Source of the DNA: Flammeovirgaceae bacterium | GTDB lineage: Bacteria > Bacteroidota > Bacteroidia > Cytophagales > Cyclobacteriaceae | DNA length: 64,000 nt | NCBI GenBank assembly: GCA_016712035.1 | Contig: JADJRT010000005.1 | Span: 62,001-126,000 of the forward strand | Direction of reading: 5' to 3' | In this document: piece by piece, positions 42,487 through 52,886 of the stretch | How positions within the stretch are numbered: the stretch's first letter is position 1 | Layout: each line of letters starts with the position of its first letter | Translations under genes and position numbers: made by a program | The notes under the pieces: generated by a model | Told to the model about the DNA's origin: nothing | The model's input: the letters and a program-made list of their open reading frames with translations, nothing else | The model's database searches: none

Positions 42487-45400
42487 TTACCTTACTATAG
42501 AAAATCTAATACTGGATGTTTGATTACCGGTTGTGTATGTTGCAAAATAAATTCCCTCCGCGAGGTTGCTTACATAAAGTTCAACCTGATTTAAGCCGGG
42601 CGATAAACCTGTATATGTTTTTGAAAACACCGGCTGACCGAGCGAGTTATAAACAATAACATCAAGGGATTCCAAATTGGTATTAACCCATTCAAGATAA
42701 ACGATATCGTTGGCCGGGTTCGGATAAGGTTGAATAAAGACAGGCTCATTTACAAAACTGATACATGTTTGATTATCAAATTGGTCTATATCTCCATTCA
42801 CGATAGCCTCGGCACAGACGTACAGTAAATTAGTCGGCAGAATTGACGTTGATAAGGTTCTTGTTATTGATTGGCCGGGAAAGATGGAAGCAGATAGTTT
42901 CTCCTTTACCTGTGCGTTCCCTGAAAGATCAAGATACACATCCGGATTCTGAATGGTGAGATTGCTTTTGTTTTTAATTGTAACGTTTGCCCGAAGTGAT
43001 CCATCACCATTATTGAATAGAGTGAGTTCCGTTAGCGCTACATTGATCTGGGGAATAACTACCTGAACTATTTTTTGCGCTGTATCTGTACACCCGCTCG
43101 TATTGCTCACAATCAAATCAACGGGATATTCGCCAAAGGCGGTATAGGTAAAAGAAGGTGAAAAGAGTGTACTGGTTGAATTGCTGACATCGTTAAACTT
43201 CCATAAGAAAGAAGAAGCACCCACCGAGGTATTTGTAAATCCCACAGGTAAAGGTGCAGCCCCAGCTTCCGGAGACATGGAGAATTGCGCTACCGGAGGA
43301 GAAACTACATTTATTGATTTTGCAGTTGAGTAAACACAGCCTGATTGGCGGGTAGAGTATAATCGTACAGTATAGTTGCCCGTGTTTTGAAAAACATGTT
43401 GTACAGGTGAACCCACGGCCTGTTGTCCACCAAAATCCCAACGCCACGCGGTAGAAGGATCAAGTCCGGCTGCCGTGGTTTCCTGAAAAATAGAAGGCTT
43501 CGTTGCACAGGTACTTTGCGCTGTAAAGTCAACATTTACAGGATTCGGAATCGAAAGCGTTTTCGATACTTGGCTGACACAATTATTATTCCCGGTAACG
43601 GCAAGAGTAACCGATTGATCACCTGCATTATTAAAATTGTGTATCGGATTTTTACTTGTATAGGTATTGTTTTGCATTGACCAAAGCCATGCTTTAACAT
43701 TTGAATCTGACGCATCATAAAACTGAGTACCCTGATTTAAGCAAGAAGCATCATGGGTAAAGTCCACCAGAGGCGCTGGTGATATGGTAACAGTTTTTTG
43801 AACCGTATTACTGCATCCAAAATTATTTGAAGTTTTCAGCGACACCTGATAATCTCCTGCAAGGTCATAAACATAGGTTGGATTTTTCTGGGGCGAAGTC
43901 CCGTTAGCGGCATCCCCAAAATTCCAGATCCAGTTTGTAATGTTGCTGTCAGTAAGAAGTGGCGTTAAATCATTGAATTGACTGGCTGATCCTGTACAGG
44001 AAAAAGGTGGGAGGTCGATGGAGAAATTGGTTTGGGGTTTGGAGTAGATGGTAATCGATTTTGCTTTTGAATTTTCGCAACCAACAGCATTCGTTGCTGT
44101 GAGTACAACATCAAAATTTCCGTGAGACATAAATGTATTTGTCGGATTTAAAGCTGAAGACTGATTACCATCTCCAAAGTCCCAAGTATAACCTGTGATT
44201 GATCCGCTTGAAGTATTAGTAAAGTTTACAGGAGCCTCCTGGCAACCATTAACTGCATTAAAATCAACCATTGGTCCTTGAACCACCGTGCTTACATTTT
44301 GAATACTTTCACTTTCGCACCCAGGAATTGAGGACTTCAATTTTATTTGCTGAGCTGCTGTGGTTGAAAATTGAGTTAGCAGATCTTTTGTTGTTGAGAT
44401 TACATTTCCATTTAAGCTCCACTCCCAAGTGGGATTTGAAGCTGCATCAAATGAGGACGTGTTTTGAAAGGTGTATTCCTGATTGGTGCAGAAAGGATTT
44501 GCTGATGGCAAAGAAAAATTAGACACAGGTTGATTATAGGTTGTGATTTGTGATTGCACACTATTAGTACAACCACTAGATGAGGTTACTTGAAGTGTGA
44601 TTGGATAAACCCCTGCTGAAGCATAATTGTGCGATGGGTTTGATAGCATGGAGGTAGACGCATCGCCAAAGTGCCAGTCGTAATCAATAATGTCATTAGA
44701 AGAATTTACTACGTTAAATAAAATCGAATGGCCCGCACAAATATTTCCATCCGTGCCAATGGCAATATCGGGGGCAAAGGAATCAGTAATTGAAATATCC
44801 GCTGAGGCTATGGAACTAATATTTTGTTTACGGGCTGTTAACTCAACTCTTTTAATTCCCGCGGCTGTAAAAAATATTTCGGTTGGTGTTTCAAGTTCAC
44901 TATAACTTAAACTGGCATCACAGAGGGCCTCAAAACCTATTAGTTTAAATTTATTATCTACCAGGCCAACACCTGTTATTAAACCTAAACCTTCATTCTT
45001 GATGCTTTCAATGCCAAGTAAAACAGGCAACTCACTATGGTTAATTTCACTGGGGGAATTCGCTGGATTGAGATCATGGAAATTAATAATCTTAATTGGG
45101 ATTGACTCGTTGCTAACAATAGCAAAGTAGGCATCGGCCTCCTGAGTTAATTTGACTTTGTACGGATTATTTACACCACTAAATGAATAATTACCTTCAA
45201 CAACAGGATTTGAAAGGATATCTGTACCAAAGTTTAATTGAACGATTTCGCTGTTGCCCCGGGAAGCTACCAAGCCTATCCAATTGGATTTTTTGTTTAC
45301 AATATCCAGCCCTATAGGTAAATTAAATCCCGAGATAACTCCCGAATCAAAAATATGGGATGCATCAATCAAGTTATCAAATGAATTTCTATAATTCACA

Positions 45401-46026
45401 GCCACCAACGAGTTGCCGTTATAATTTGATAAGAGCAAAATCAAGTCTGTATTCTGCTTAACAATTTTCAAATCCCTGAACCGAGTTGAAAATCCATAGT
45501 TTCCTACGTTTGTAGCTGTGGGTATATTCTGCAAAGAAGCACCAAAATCTAATCTAATTATTCCTTGAGCTGCCGAGCTAAATTCAAGTGAGCCAACAAA
45601 TCCATACCAATTACCATTGGCTTCCACGACATCAATTCCCTCGGGCAAATACAATTTAGCTCCCGGATTGCCTAAGTCAAACAAGGTGGGAGAATTCGAT
45701 GGGCTGTCTCCAAATTCAAGTCTGAATAGTTTGTTATTATTCAAACTCGTGACGAATCCAAACCATTCCCCATTGCTTTGAATCAACTTATAGCCATTTC
45801 CAGCGCTAAGGCCAGAAATCGTTGCAGCATCTACACTGGATTTAAGAGTGTAAAAATCATTCAAACAAAAATCCCAGGCATACGAGTCTGCATTTGTTGA
45901 ATTATTTAGAAAGGAGATTTTCTCTTGCTTGCAGGCTATTACCGGTGCGCTAAAGTCAGCCACTGGATTTTGGCTCAAGGTTTTATACCCAACAAGCACT
46001 AACCATATTAATAAAAAGTACTTCAC
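42487..46026 (-). CDS. PKD-repeat surface protein with T9SS sorting domain
   Basis: 1179 residues, intact. Signal peptide MKYFLLIWLVLVGYKTLSQ. Residues ~60-380 hold repeats of the form GNWYGFVGSLEF...IRLDFGASLQNIPTATNVGN, probably a beta-propeller. From ~400 to ~1010 come about seven PKD/Ig-like domains, seen as WDFGDGNQSSALNPT, WNFGDAANGTSPQKNPTYVY, WRWDFGG and WKFNDVS. A CARDB-like region (VALTELTLFNNGDGSLRANVTIKN) follows. The last ~80 residues, from PYPNPANDIVYLEW, form a type A T9SS sorting domain. Likely an adhesin or surface structural protein; it lies between the Lrp unit and the polysaccharide cluster. Confidence 0.88.
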   Translation of the reverse strand: MKYFLLIWLVLVGYKTLSQNPVADFSAPVIACKQEKISFLNNSTNADSYAWDFCLNDFYTLKSSVDAATISGLSAGNGYKLIQSNGEWFGFVTSLNNNKLFRLEFGDSPSNSPTLFDLGNPGAKLYLPEGIDVVEANGNWYGFVGSLEFSSAAQGIIRLDFGASLQNIPTATNVGNYGFSTRFRDLKIVKQNTDLILLLSNYNGNSLVAVNYRNSFDNLIDASHIFDSGVISGFNLPIGLDIVNKKSNWIGLVASRGNSEIVQLNFGTDILSNPVVEGNYSFSGVNNPYKVKLTQEADAYFAIVSNESIPIKIINFHDLNPANSPSEINHSELPVLLGIESIKNEGLGLITGVGLVDNKFKLIGFEALCDASLSYSELETPTEIFFTAAGIKRVELTARKQNISSIASADISITDSFAPDIAIGTDGNICAGHSILFNVVNSSNDIIDYDWHFGDASTSMLSNPSHNYASAGVYPITLQVTSSSGCTNSVQSQITTYNQPVSNFSLPSANPFCTNQEYTFQNTSSFDAASNPTWEWSLNGNVISTTKDLLTQFSTTAAQQIKLKSSIPGCESESIQNVSTVVQGPMVDFNAVNGCQEAPVNFTNTSSGSITGYTWDFGDGNQSSALNPTNTFMSHGNFDVVLTATNAVGCENSKAKSITIYSKPQTNFSIDLPPFSCTGSASQFNDLTPLLTDSNITNWIWNFGDAANGTSPQKNPTYVYDLAGDYQVSLKTSNNFGCSNTVQKTVTISPAPLVDFTHDASCLNQGTQFYDASDSNVKAWLWSMQNNTYTSKNPIHNFNNAGDQSVTLAVTGNNNCVSQVSKTLSIPNPVNVDFTAQSTCATKPSIFQETTAAGLDPSTAWRWDFGGQQAVGSPVQHVFQNTGNYTVRLYSTRQSGCVYSTAKSINVVSPPVAQFSMSPEAGAAPLPVGFTNTSVGASSFLWKFNDVSNSTSTLFSPSFTYTAFGEYPVDLIVSNTSGCTDTAQKIVQVVIPQINVALTELTLFNNGDGSLRANVTIKNKSNLTIQNPDVYLDLSGNAQVKEKLSASIFPGQSITRTLSTSILPTNLLYVCAEAIVNGDIDQFDNQTCISFVNEPVFIQPYPNPANDIVYLEWVNTNLESLDVIVYNSLGQPVFSKTYTGLSPGLNQVELYVSNLAEGIYFATYTTGNQTSSIRFSIVR

Positions 46027-46063
46027 ACCTGGTCGATAACTATCTTTATACTCAAAATGTACA

Positions 46064-47266
46064 CTAGGTAAAAGCTACTTGGTTAAAGTCGCTAATTATT
46101 TTCTGATACGCCTCTTCCATTAACCCTGCTCGTCTATATTTCTCTGCAATTAAAAATATTTTACCAGCCTCTTGCGCACGTCCTCGCGCCAATATGTCCG
46201 AGATTTCCTTAAAGCCTTTCATCGGATTCTCCTTTTCAAAAATAATCCCCCCACCTTCATTCTTTATTATATCGGAATCATCACCTATGCCTGCCTCAAG
46301 CAAAACAGGCAATCCATTTGCCCAATATTCTCCGTTCTTAACCGGACAGCAATAAATCCTTGACGGTGCAGGCTTGATGGTTGCAAAAGCAAAATCTGCG
46401 GCACTCAAATAATTAGGAACCTCTGAATGCGGAACATTGCCAACAAACACATGTTGTATATCCAGGTTTCGTGAAATGAGATTCGACTGTATGTAACCCG
46501 AATCCTGTGGTGAAAGAACAATTATTCTAAAATGAACGCCAAAGAATTGAAAGGCGGCTGCGAATAGATCAAATGCTTCTTGTTCATAATATATGCCGCC
46601 AAATTTCCCAACATAAATACCTACGATTGCATTTTCAGGGAATCCCAAATCCATACGCTTACGAATTCTTTCCGTTTGATTGAATTGAAATACTTCGGTT
46701 TGCACCGTATTAGGCAACATGAAAATTCTGCTTTGAGAAACGCCTTCTTCCAACAGTCGTCTTGAGAACTGATTCGAAACTGTTTGAAGCATCCACGCAT
46801 TCTTCTTTTGCATTTTCTCAAAATATTTAAGTATCCAATACCTTGGATCCCACCTTCTCCAAACTCCCGACTCCACCATGTACTCGGCATGCGGCTCAAA
46901 GCACTCAACCATAAACGGGACTCTGGCAGTACGCCAAACTAAATAAGCTGCGCCTCCCGCCAAGGGAGAATTAGCGATGACTAGATTTATTTTATATTCA
47001 CCCACCAACTTTTTAATGAATGAGGGCCATTCAATAAAGTCTGCAAATTTTGTCAAAAATATATTTCGTTTTGGATCAGAACGAAATTGCACATAATGTA
47101 CGTTGGGCAGTTGATCTACACCAATACTTGATTGCCCGCGTTCGAAAGAGCAAAAAACGACTCTGTTCACTTCATGAATAGCAGAGAGTGTTTTTAAACG
47201 GGGAACAATTACAGCTGTTGTAAGTGGGTCGGCTGCGGGCCAGTAGCCAAGGTAAAGAATATTCAT
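46064..47266 (-). CDS. Glycosyltransferase, GT-B fold (family 4-like)
   Basis: 400 residues. N-terminal Rossmann-like half (MNILYLGYWPAADPLTTAVIVPRLKTL), a mid hinge with LLEEGVSQSRIFMLPNTV, and a C-terminal nucleotide-sugar half with GIYVGKFGGIYYEQEAFDLF, VFVGNVPHSEVPNYLSAADF and KNGEYWANGLPVLLEAGIGDD, which matches the acidic/gly-rich donor site of GT4 enzymes. No signal peptide. The donor and acceptor are unknown. Its ATG overlaps the wecB stop (ATGA), so it is coupled to it; probably acts in the surface polysaccharide pathway. Confidence 0.85.
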   Translation of the reverse strand: MNILYLGYWPAADPLTTAVIVPRLKTLSAIHEVNRVVFCSFERGQSSIGVDQLPNVHYVQFRSDPKRNIFLTKFADFIEWPSFIKKLVGEYKINLVIANSPLAGGAAYLVWRTARVPFMVECFEPHAEYMVESGVWRRWDPRYWILKYFEKMQKKNAWMLQTVSNQFSRRLLEEGVSQSRIFMLPNTVQTEVFQFNQTERIRKRMDLGFPENAIVGIYVGKFGGIYYEQEAFDLFAAAFQFFGVHFRIIVLSPQDSGYIQSNLISRNLDIQHVFVGNVPHSEVPNYLSAADFAFATIKPAPSRIYCCPVKNGEYWANGLPVLLEAGIGDDSDIIKNEGGGIIFEKENPMKGFKEISDILARGRAQEAGKIFLIAEKYRRAGLMEEAYQKIISDFNQVAFT

Positions 47267-48369
47267 AATTCCTTTAGGAAGGTAGCAATTCGTTCGGAGG
47301 TCTTGCCATCGCCATACGGATTATTAGAAAAGGCCATCTTTTTGTAAATCTCCTTATCCTTAACAATCTGAACAGTATTCTTTACAATTGTATCGGTATC
47401 TGTGCCAACAAGAATCGCTGTCCCCGCATTGATTCCCTCCATTCGCTCTGTTACATCACGCAAAACCAAAACTGGCTTATGTAAGGAAGGTGCTTCTTCT
47501 TGAATTCCACCTGAATCAGTGAGTACAAGTTCAGATTTATCTATAAACCACAAAAGATGCGGATAAGATAAAGGGTCAGTTAAATAAATTCTTGGATGAA
47601 TCAGATAGCGTTGAGCAGTACTCTTGATATTTGGATTCAAATGAACAGGATAAACGATAATAAAATCAGGCAATAACTCAACAATCTCCAGCAGAGCTTT
47701 GCAGATATTAATGAATGGTTCTCCAAAACTCTCACGCCTATGGCAGGTTACCAAAATAATTTTCTTATCAAAATCTATGTTGTTAAAAACATTCCGATAC
47801 TCTTCATTTGATTCTTTAACAATTTTGATTCCCCTTAACACTGAGTCAACAACAGAATTTCCAACATTAAACACATTTTTAGAAATGCCTTCTTGTTGCA
47901 AATTGATCACCGCACCATCGGTTGGGCAAAAGTGACAAGTTGCCATTTTGGAAATCACAGATCGGTTCATCTCTTCCGGAAATGGACTATACATCTCCTT
48001 ACTCCGTAAACCGGCTTCAACATGGGCAATCTTTATTTTCTGATAAAATCCCGCCAAGGTAGCTGCCATAGCCGTAGTTGTATCCCCTTGAACAACGATC
48101 CAATCTGGTTTCTCTAGCACTAATATGTCAGTCAGTTGGAGCAGGATTTTAGCCGTTAGGGATGAAAGGCTTTGATTAGGCTCCATAACCTGCAGATCAA
48201 AATCAGACTTTATCCTAAAAAAATCAAATACTTGCTGAAGCATTTCCTTATGTTGCGAAGTAGCACACACACGTACCTGGTATTCCCTTTTGGCACGCAA
48301 CGCTACAATGATGGGCGCCATTTTTATTGCCTCCGGTCGCGTCCCCACCACTACAAATACTTTTATCAT
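47263..48369 (-). CDS. wecB: UDP-N-acetylglucosamine 2-epimerase, non-hydrolysing
   Basis: 368 residues from the ATG at 48369 (MIKVFVVVGTRPEAIKMAP), preferred over the Met four codons earlier because family members start here. Interconverts UDP-GlcNAc and UDP-ManNAc. Motifs GDTTTAMAATLAGFYQKIKIAHVEAGLRS, FPEEMNRSVISKMATCHFCPT, VTCHRRESFGEP and LTDSGGIQEEAP. The amidination genes further along raise the alternative of a WbpI-type diacetamido-uronate epimerase, but no uronate-forming genes are in the window, so plain WecB is favoured. Confidence 0.9.
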   Translation of the reverse strand: MIKVFVVVGTRPEAIKMAPIIVALRAKREYQVRVCATSQHKEMLQQVFDFFRIKSDFDLQVMEPNQSLSSLTAKILLQLTDILVLEKPDWIVVQGDTTTAMAATLAGFYQKIKIAHVEAGLRSKEMYSPFPEEMNRSVISKMATCHFCPTDGAVINLQQEGISKNVFNVGNSVVDSVLRGIKIVKESNEEYRNVFNNIDFDKKIILVTCHRRESFGEPFINICKALLEIVELLPDFIIVYPVHLNPNIKSTAQRYLIHPRIYLTDPLSYPHLLWFIDKSELVLTDSGGIQEEAPSLHKPVLVLRDVTERMEGINAGTAILVGTDTDTIVKNTVQIVKDKEIYKKMAFSNNPYGDGKTSERIATFLKEL

Positions 48370-48421
48370 CGATAACTCCATTATCTTGCAAAGATAAACG
48401 GGAATAAGACACTACTATAAG

Positions 48422-49072
48422 ATGAATTCATTAATTAAAAAAATAGTCAAACGCTTCAAGCGAAAATTCTCGTCCACGGAATACTGGGAGCAACGATATC
48501 AATCGGGAGGAAACTCGGGAAGTGGGTCATATAATCACCTGGCCGATTTTAAAGCTAATTTTATCAATGATTTTATCACAAAATATAACGTCCACTCAGC
48601 GGTTGAGTTTGGATGCGGAGACGGAAATCAGTTGTCCCTTATTAAATACCCAAAATACCATGGATTAGATGTATCACAGACCTCCATTAAAATTTGCCAA
48701 CATAAATTCAATCATGATTCAACAAAAAGTTTTCAGGTATATAATCCATATGCTTTCAAAATAGAAGGTAAGGGCAAACATGACCTTTCACTATCATTAG
48801 ATGTTATCTATCATCTGGTAGAAACAGAATTGTTCAATCTGCATATGATTCACCTTTTTCAATCAGCTTCTCGATTTGTAATCATTTACTCTACCAATTT
48901 TGATGAAAGTCAGATCAACCATGAAAGAAATCATCACTTTACCAAGTGGGTTGAGGAGAATGAACAGCAATGGGAATTAGTCTCAATAAAAGAAAACCCC
49001 TATAAAAATGAATCGGATCTTGAAAGGAAATCGTTGAGTGATTTTTTTGTTTACCAAAGAAAGATGAGTTAG
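48422..49072 (+). CDS. Class I SAM-dependent methyltransferase
   Basis: 216 residues. SAM motif I SAVEFGCGDGNQLSLIKYP, then HGLDVSQTSIKICQHKF (motif II) and HDLSLSLDVIYHLVE (motif IV region, DVIYHL). Basic N-terminus (KKIVKRFKRKF) suggests membrane or polyanion contact. Probably modifies a sugar of the surface polysaccharide; this is inferred from the neighbours. Divergent from wecB and ends convergently with a 4-base overlap on the next gene. Confidence 0.82.
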   Translation: MNSLIKKIVKRFKRKFSSTEYWEQRYQSGGNSGSGSYNHLADFKANFINDFITKYNVHSAVEFGCGDGNQLSLIKYPKYHGLDVSQTSIKICQHKFNHDSTKSFQVYNPYAFKIEGKGKHDLSLSLDVIYHLVETELFNLHMIHLFQSASRFVIIYSTNFDESQINHERNHHFTKWVEENEQQWELVSIKENPYKNESDLERKSLSDFFVYQRKMS

Positions 49073-50307
49073 GATCGTACCACACCTGAAATTAATTGCG
49101 CTAATTTTTCCGCATTCTGCTGAGCACTAAATCGCTCAGGTAAATTGTTAACCTGAAAATATTCCCCATCCGTCTTCAACTCTTCGACACTCCTCAATAA
49201 GAATTGAACCATCGCTTCTATGTCTGTGTGCTCAAATGCCGCATGCGGGTAACCGACTAACACATCGCGTGTTGCACTATTTTGGGGAGTAACCGCCCAG
49301 ATTTTTCGCTTGGATAAAAAATAGTCCAATACTTTCGATGGAAAATAAATCGCATCCGTGGGCTTTGTAGGATTATCAACTACCAGCAATAAACGCGCAG
49401 TCTGGCACAATTCCTTTGCATCCGCATAGCTCAGGAGTCCTACATGTTTTATTCCCGCTAAATCCTTTCCGAAAAACTGTTTGTTCTTTCTGTCTACATC
49501 GCCCGCAAATATAAATTCTATTTTTTCATGATATGCAGGTAAACGTCTACGCAATAAATTCAAAACCTCTTCCAGGAAAAAAACACTCCGCTTGCCCCCC
49601 AAACCTCCTGTATATACAATCCGCAATTTTTTATCCATAGGCTTGGGATGCGAGGTAATTTCTTGAGGGTCATAAACATTTGGGAAAACGTGAAATTTAT
49701 TGGCTTCTTTAGGATATTGAAGCTGGTAAAGCGCTTTTGTCTGTTCTGTTGTAAAAGTTATTACGTCAGCCTCAGCAATTATTGATTGCTCTGTTGCCAA
49801 ATAGTGAATACGATCTTTTTCTGAAAACTCATGCAAGGGTGACAATGCCCACGGATCACTCAAATGCATAATCCATGGGCATTTGTAATGCCTCTTTAAC
49901 TTTCTTGCCATAAAAGCAGAGCTCATAGGGTTTGATCGAGAGTAAATTACATCTGGTTTATATTTTAATCTTTGAACAACTCTTTTCCATTGCCAATGAA
50001 AGTTCATCTTGCTGTCTGGAAATAGAAATTTTCCTAATCCTATCTTCCTCAAAAAATAATTAAGATACCTGTTTTCGATAATTGAAATCTCCATGAAATC
50101 TTTTGAATCCGTCCCATATTTTTGCAAAGAAGTGTCTTCCGGCATATAAAGGGTAGGCCGCTTACTAGTTACAACAGTAACATTAAACTGTTTGGTCTGG
50201 TTTAAATAATAAAAATACCGAGCAGTCTGAATGCACTCCGGATCGTTTTTGGGAGGAAAGGCAATACTGACAAAAAGAAGATTCTTCACGCCCAAAACTG
50301 CAAACAT
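49069..50307 (-). CDS. Glycosyltransferase, GT-B fold
   Basis: 412 residues. N-terminal NLLFVSIAFPPKNDPECIQTARYFYYL is the typical opening of GT4-type enzymes. SDPWALSPLHEFSEKDRI, ADVITFTTEQTKAL and FHVFPNVYDPQEI lead to the C-terminal donor site LRIVYTGGLGGKRSVFFLEEVL and VDNPTKPTDAIYFPSKVLDYFLSKRKIWAV. The exact start is uncertain: a GTG six codons inside also fits. It acts in the polysaccharide cluster. Confidence 0.84.
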   Translation of the reverse strand: MFAVLGVKNLLFVSIAFPPKNDPECIQTARYFYYLNQTKQFNVTVVTSKRPTLYMPEDTSLQKYGTDSKDFMEISIIENRYLNYFLRKIGLGKFLFPDSKMNFHWQWKRVVQRLKYKPDVIYSRSNPMSSAFMARKLKRHYKCPWIMHLSDPWALSPLHEFSEKDRIHYLATEQSIIAEADVITFTTEQTKALYQLQYPKEANKFHVFPNVYDPQEITSHPKPMDKKLRIVYTGGLGGKRSVFFLEEVLNLLRRRLPAYHEKIEFIFAGDVDRKNKQFFGKDLAGIKHVGLLSYADAKELCQTARLLLVVDNPTKPTDAIYFPSKVLDYFLSKRKIWAVTPQNSATRDVLVGYPHAAFEHTDIEAMVQFLLRSVEELKTDGEYFQVNNLPERFSAQQNAEKLAQLISGVVRS

Positions 50308-50390
50308 TTTTTTGATTTACATTGGTCCTTAATACGGTTTTGGTTTTGTTGCACCTACTTTTGAAGGAGTAAGTCAAATAAAGAAATTTC

Positions 50391-51521
50391 ATGAAGTTTG
50401 TTGGTAAGCGTATGTTGATAATCTCTCCGGAAAGATGGGGCATCAACCGAATCTCAAAACATCATTATGCCATCGCCTTGGCACAAAGAGGAAATCAGGT
50501 ATATTTTTTAAATCCACCAAGTCAAGGATTAAAACAAGCTTCCCTTAGTCAAACAGAAATAGCTGGATTATTCCAGATCGACTATACCCCTGTACTAAAA
50601 GGACTAAATAAGGTGCTTACGCTATCTGAGTGGTTGTTCGCTTTGCTAAATAGTTTTGACATTAGAAAAATCCAGAAAATATTACCTGACCAACCCGATG
50701 TAGTATGGAGCTTTGATCCCTTTCGATTTCAAAATCTAAAACAATTTAATACTCAAATATCAATTTTTCATCCAGTTGATTATCATCCAGGTACCATCGA
50801 TTTGAAAGTGGCAAAAACTGCAGATATAATCCTTTCCGTCTCATCCGTTATATTAGATAAATATCGATCTGTAAACAAACCTCTATTCTTTATCAACCAT
50901 GGTGTAAGCTCCGTATTTCTTGACCAGAAAAAAGTTTCAGAAAAAATAGATTCAAAAATTCGATGTGGATATGTTGGCAATCTACTCTCGTTTGCAATCG
51001 ACTGGACGAACCTACTGCAAATCGTTCGCGAAAACGATCAGGTAGAATTTCATTTTATTGGTCCCCATTCAAAAAACAATTTGGGCAATGTGGTAGGGAC
51101 AGATGTATATATCAATCAATTAAAAATGTGTAAAAATGTAATTCTACACGGGGCCCTTCCACCTGAAGATGTTTCACTTAAAATTCAGTCGTATGACCTT
51201 TTCCTAATCTGTTATAATGCTGAAGCCTACGAAAAGATAGTTTCAAACTCTCATAAAATTTTAGAGTATCTCAGTACCGGAAAGGTGGTGGTCGCTTCCC
51301 GCACTACGACTTATGACCAATCGACAGAAGGTGTGATAGAAATGGTTCGCTATAGCATTGAATTACATAAAAGATTCAACGAAGTAGTCAATAGTATTTC
51401 TACTCATAATGCAGCGGAAGAACAAAGAAAGAGAATCGAGTTTTCGAAGCTTAACAGTTACGAAAATCATCTCATAGAGATAGAGGATATTATTTCGAAA
51501 CATATTAATAAAACCCTTTAG
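50391..51521 (+). CDS. Glycosyltransferase (TuaH-like)
   Basis: 376 residues. MLIISPERWGINRISKHHYAIALAQRGNQVYFLNPP is characteristic of a GT-B group near TuaH; DVVWSFDPFRFQ, ISIFHPVDYHPG, ADIILSVSSVILDKY, and in the second half CGYVGNLLSFAIDWTNLLQI, HGALPPEDVSLKIQSYDLFLICYN and NSHKILEYLSTGKVVVAS. The frame is intact. Sugar specificity is unknown. It runs against hisF with a 4-base convergent overlap. Confidence 0.84.
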   Translation: MKFVGKRMLIISPERWGINRISKHHYAIALAQRGNQVYFLNPPSQGLKQASLSQTEIAGLFQIDYTPVLKGLNKVLTLSEWLFALLNSFDIRKIQKILPDQPDVVWSFDPFRFQNLKQFNTQISIFHPVDYHPGTIDLKVAKTADIILSVSSVILDKYRSVNKPLFFINHGVSSVFLDQKKVSEKIDSKIRCGYVGNLLSFAIDWTNLLQIVRENDQVEFHFIGPHSKNNLGNVVGTDVYINQLKMCKNVILHGALPPEDVSLKIQSYDLFLICYNAEAYEKIVSNSHKILEYLSTGKVVVASRTTTYDQSTEGVIEMVRYSIELHKRFNEVVNSISTHNAAEEQRKRIEFSKLNSYENHLIEIEDIISKHINKTL

Positions 51522-52272
51522 CTCAGAATTCCTATAAGTTCCGAACGACCTGGATAGCTAATCAACACCGCTTTATGAGGGCCCTTAAATACAAATAGAC
51601 TACCCGCGGCTACTGCGGAAGCACCTGCCTGCTTTGCTCTTCCAAAATCAGTAAAAGCACTTGCCCCTCCTAATGCAACAACCGGGATTTTTAAATCCTT
51701 CGATACTTGCGTAATTAATTCAAGATCATAACCACTGCCTGTTCCCTCTCGATCAATAGATTGAACAATCAATTCACCAGCACCTAAACTTTCCATTTGT
51801 TGTGCGTAATGAACAGGCTCTATTCCGGTATTTTTTTTCCCGTTTTGAATGTACACGCGGGGTCGGTTAAGCCAATCCTTTTTTACATCAATAGAAACGA
51901 CAACGCTTTGTGAACCAAATTGCTGTGATAACGAATTAACAAGGGATGGATTGGTATGTGCAGCAGCACCGATAACAGCTTTTTCGATACCCAAAGAAAA
52001 CAGTCGCTGAGCATGGTCTGTAGTTTGAATTCCACCTCCATAGGCAAGTGGCATAAAACACTCACTTACCAATTGTTCAACAAATTCAAAATCTGGTTTT
52101 CCAGCATTCGCTGCTCAATATCCAAAATAACTAATTCATCAGCTCCCTTCTCATTGAATATCTTTAAGGCATTGATGCAATCGCCAATGTATTTTGGATT
52201 TTTGAATTGGGTAGTCTTTACCAATTGATGGTTTTGCAATAGCAGTACTGGTATAACTCGTGTGCTAATCAT
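51518..52272 (-). CDS. HisF-like protein of sugar amidination (cyclase-type subunit), frameshifted
   Basis: 251 residues, (beta/alpha)8 barrel resembling imidazole glycerol phosphate synthase HisF. However, the first-strand catalytic Asp (CLDVKDG in true HisF) is replaced: it reads IPVLLLQNHQLVKT, as in the HisF homologues that work with WbpG/PseA-type sugar amidotransferases. The second acidic site, VVVSIDVKKDW, is retained. The likely role is delivering ammonia with the HisH-like partner for amidine formation on a diacetamido sugar. One base is missing in 52095-52096; adding it gives ENPDFEFVEQLVSECFMPLAYGGG. Its ATG overlaps the hisH-like stop by four bases. Confidence 0.88.
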
Positions 52273-52886
52273 GGTTTCCAGCCACTAAAGTTTTTCAAGA
52301 TCTGCATCCCATAAAGATGACTTTTCTCTGGATGGAACTGCATGGACAATACATTTCGATCGAGCAAAATGGAAGGAAATGAATTTCCGTATTGGGTAGA
52401 TCCTAGCACTAATTTGCTGTCCGCCACCATATGATACGAATGGGCAAAATAAAATCGGGGTGTATCTTCAAGATTATAAAATTCACCAATGGGATGACCG
52501 GGCTCAATAGCTACTTCATTCCAACCCATGTGAGGGACTTTCAAGGGACTAATTTTTAAAGCATTAAATTTTATACAACTGGCCTTCAGCAAACCAAGGC
52601 CTGGCAAAATGCCCTCTTCACTTTTATTAGTAAGTAATTGAGCTCCCAGACATATACCCAGTATTGGATATCCTTTTGCAGCACGCTCTCGCAGTATATC
52701 AGGCAATTCTGTTTCCAATAGCTTACTCATGGCCGAATCAAAGGCGCCTGTTACAGGTAAAATTATTCGCTCGGCCTGAGCCACAACATACGGATCTTTA
52801 GATACCTGGCTTGAAATGCCAATGCGATGGAGCATGTTTTGGATTGATCCAAGATTGCCAACCCCATAATCAATAATCGTGATCAT
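52269..52886 (-). CDS. HisH-like glutamine amidotransferase of sugar amidination
   Basis: 205 residues from the ATG at 52886 (MITIIDYGVGNLGSIQNML), chosen because it overlaps the preceding stop as ATGA and matches family starts; a Met 10 codons earlier is in frame. Class I glutaminase with nucleophile GICLGAQLL and the His-Glu pair SMQFHPEKS. It releases ammonia from glutamine for the HisF-like partner. Coupled on both sides, so the three products should be made in step. Confidence 0.9.
   Translation of the reverse strand: MITIIDYGVGNLGSIQNMLHRIGISSQVSKDPYVVAQAERIILPVTGAFDSAMSKLLETELPDILRERAAKGYPILGICLGAQLLTNKSEEGILPGLGLLKASCIKFNALKISPLKVPHMGWNEVAIEPGHPIGEFYNLEDTPRFYFAHSYHMVADSKLVLGSTQYGNSFPSILLDRNVLSMQFHPEKSHLYGMQILKNFSGWKP

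Noticed and set aside
51518..52886. Histidine biosynthesis hisF-hisH
   Set aside because: No other his genes nearby, WbpG-like partner coupled upstream, and the HisF-like protein lacks the first catalytic Asp.
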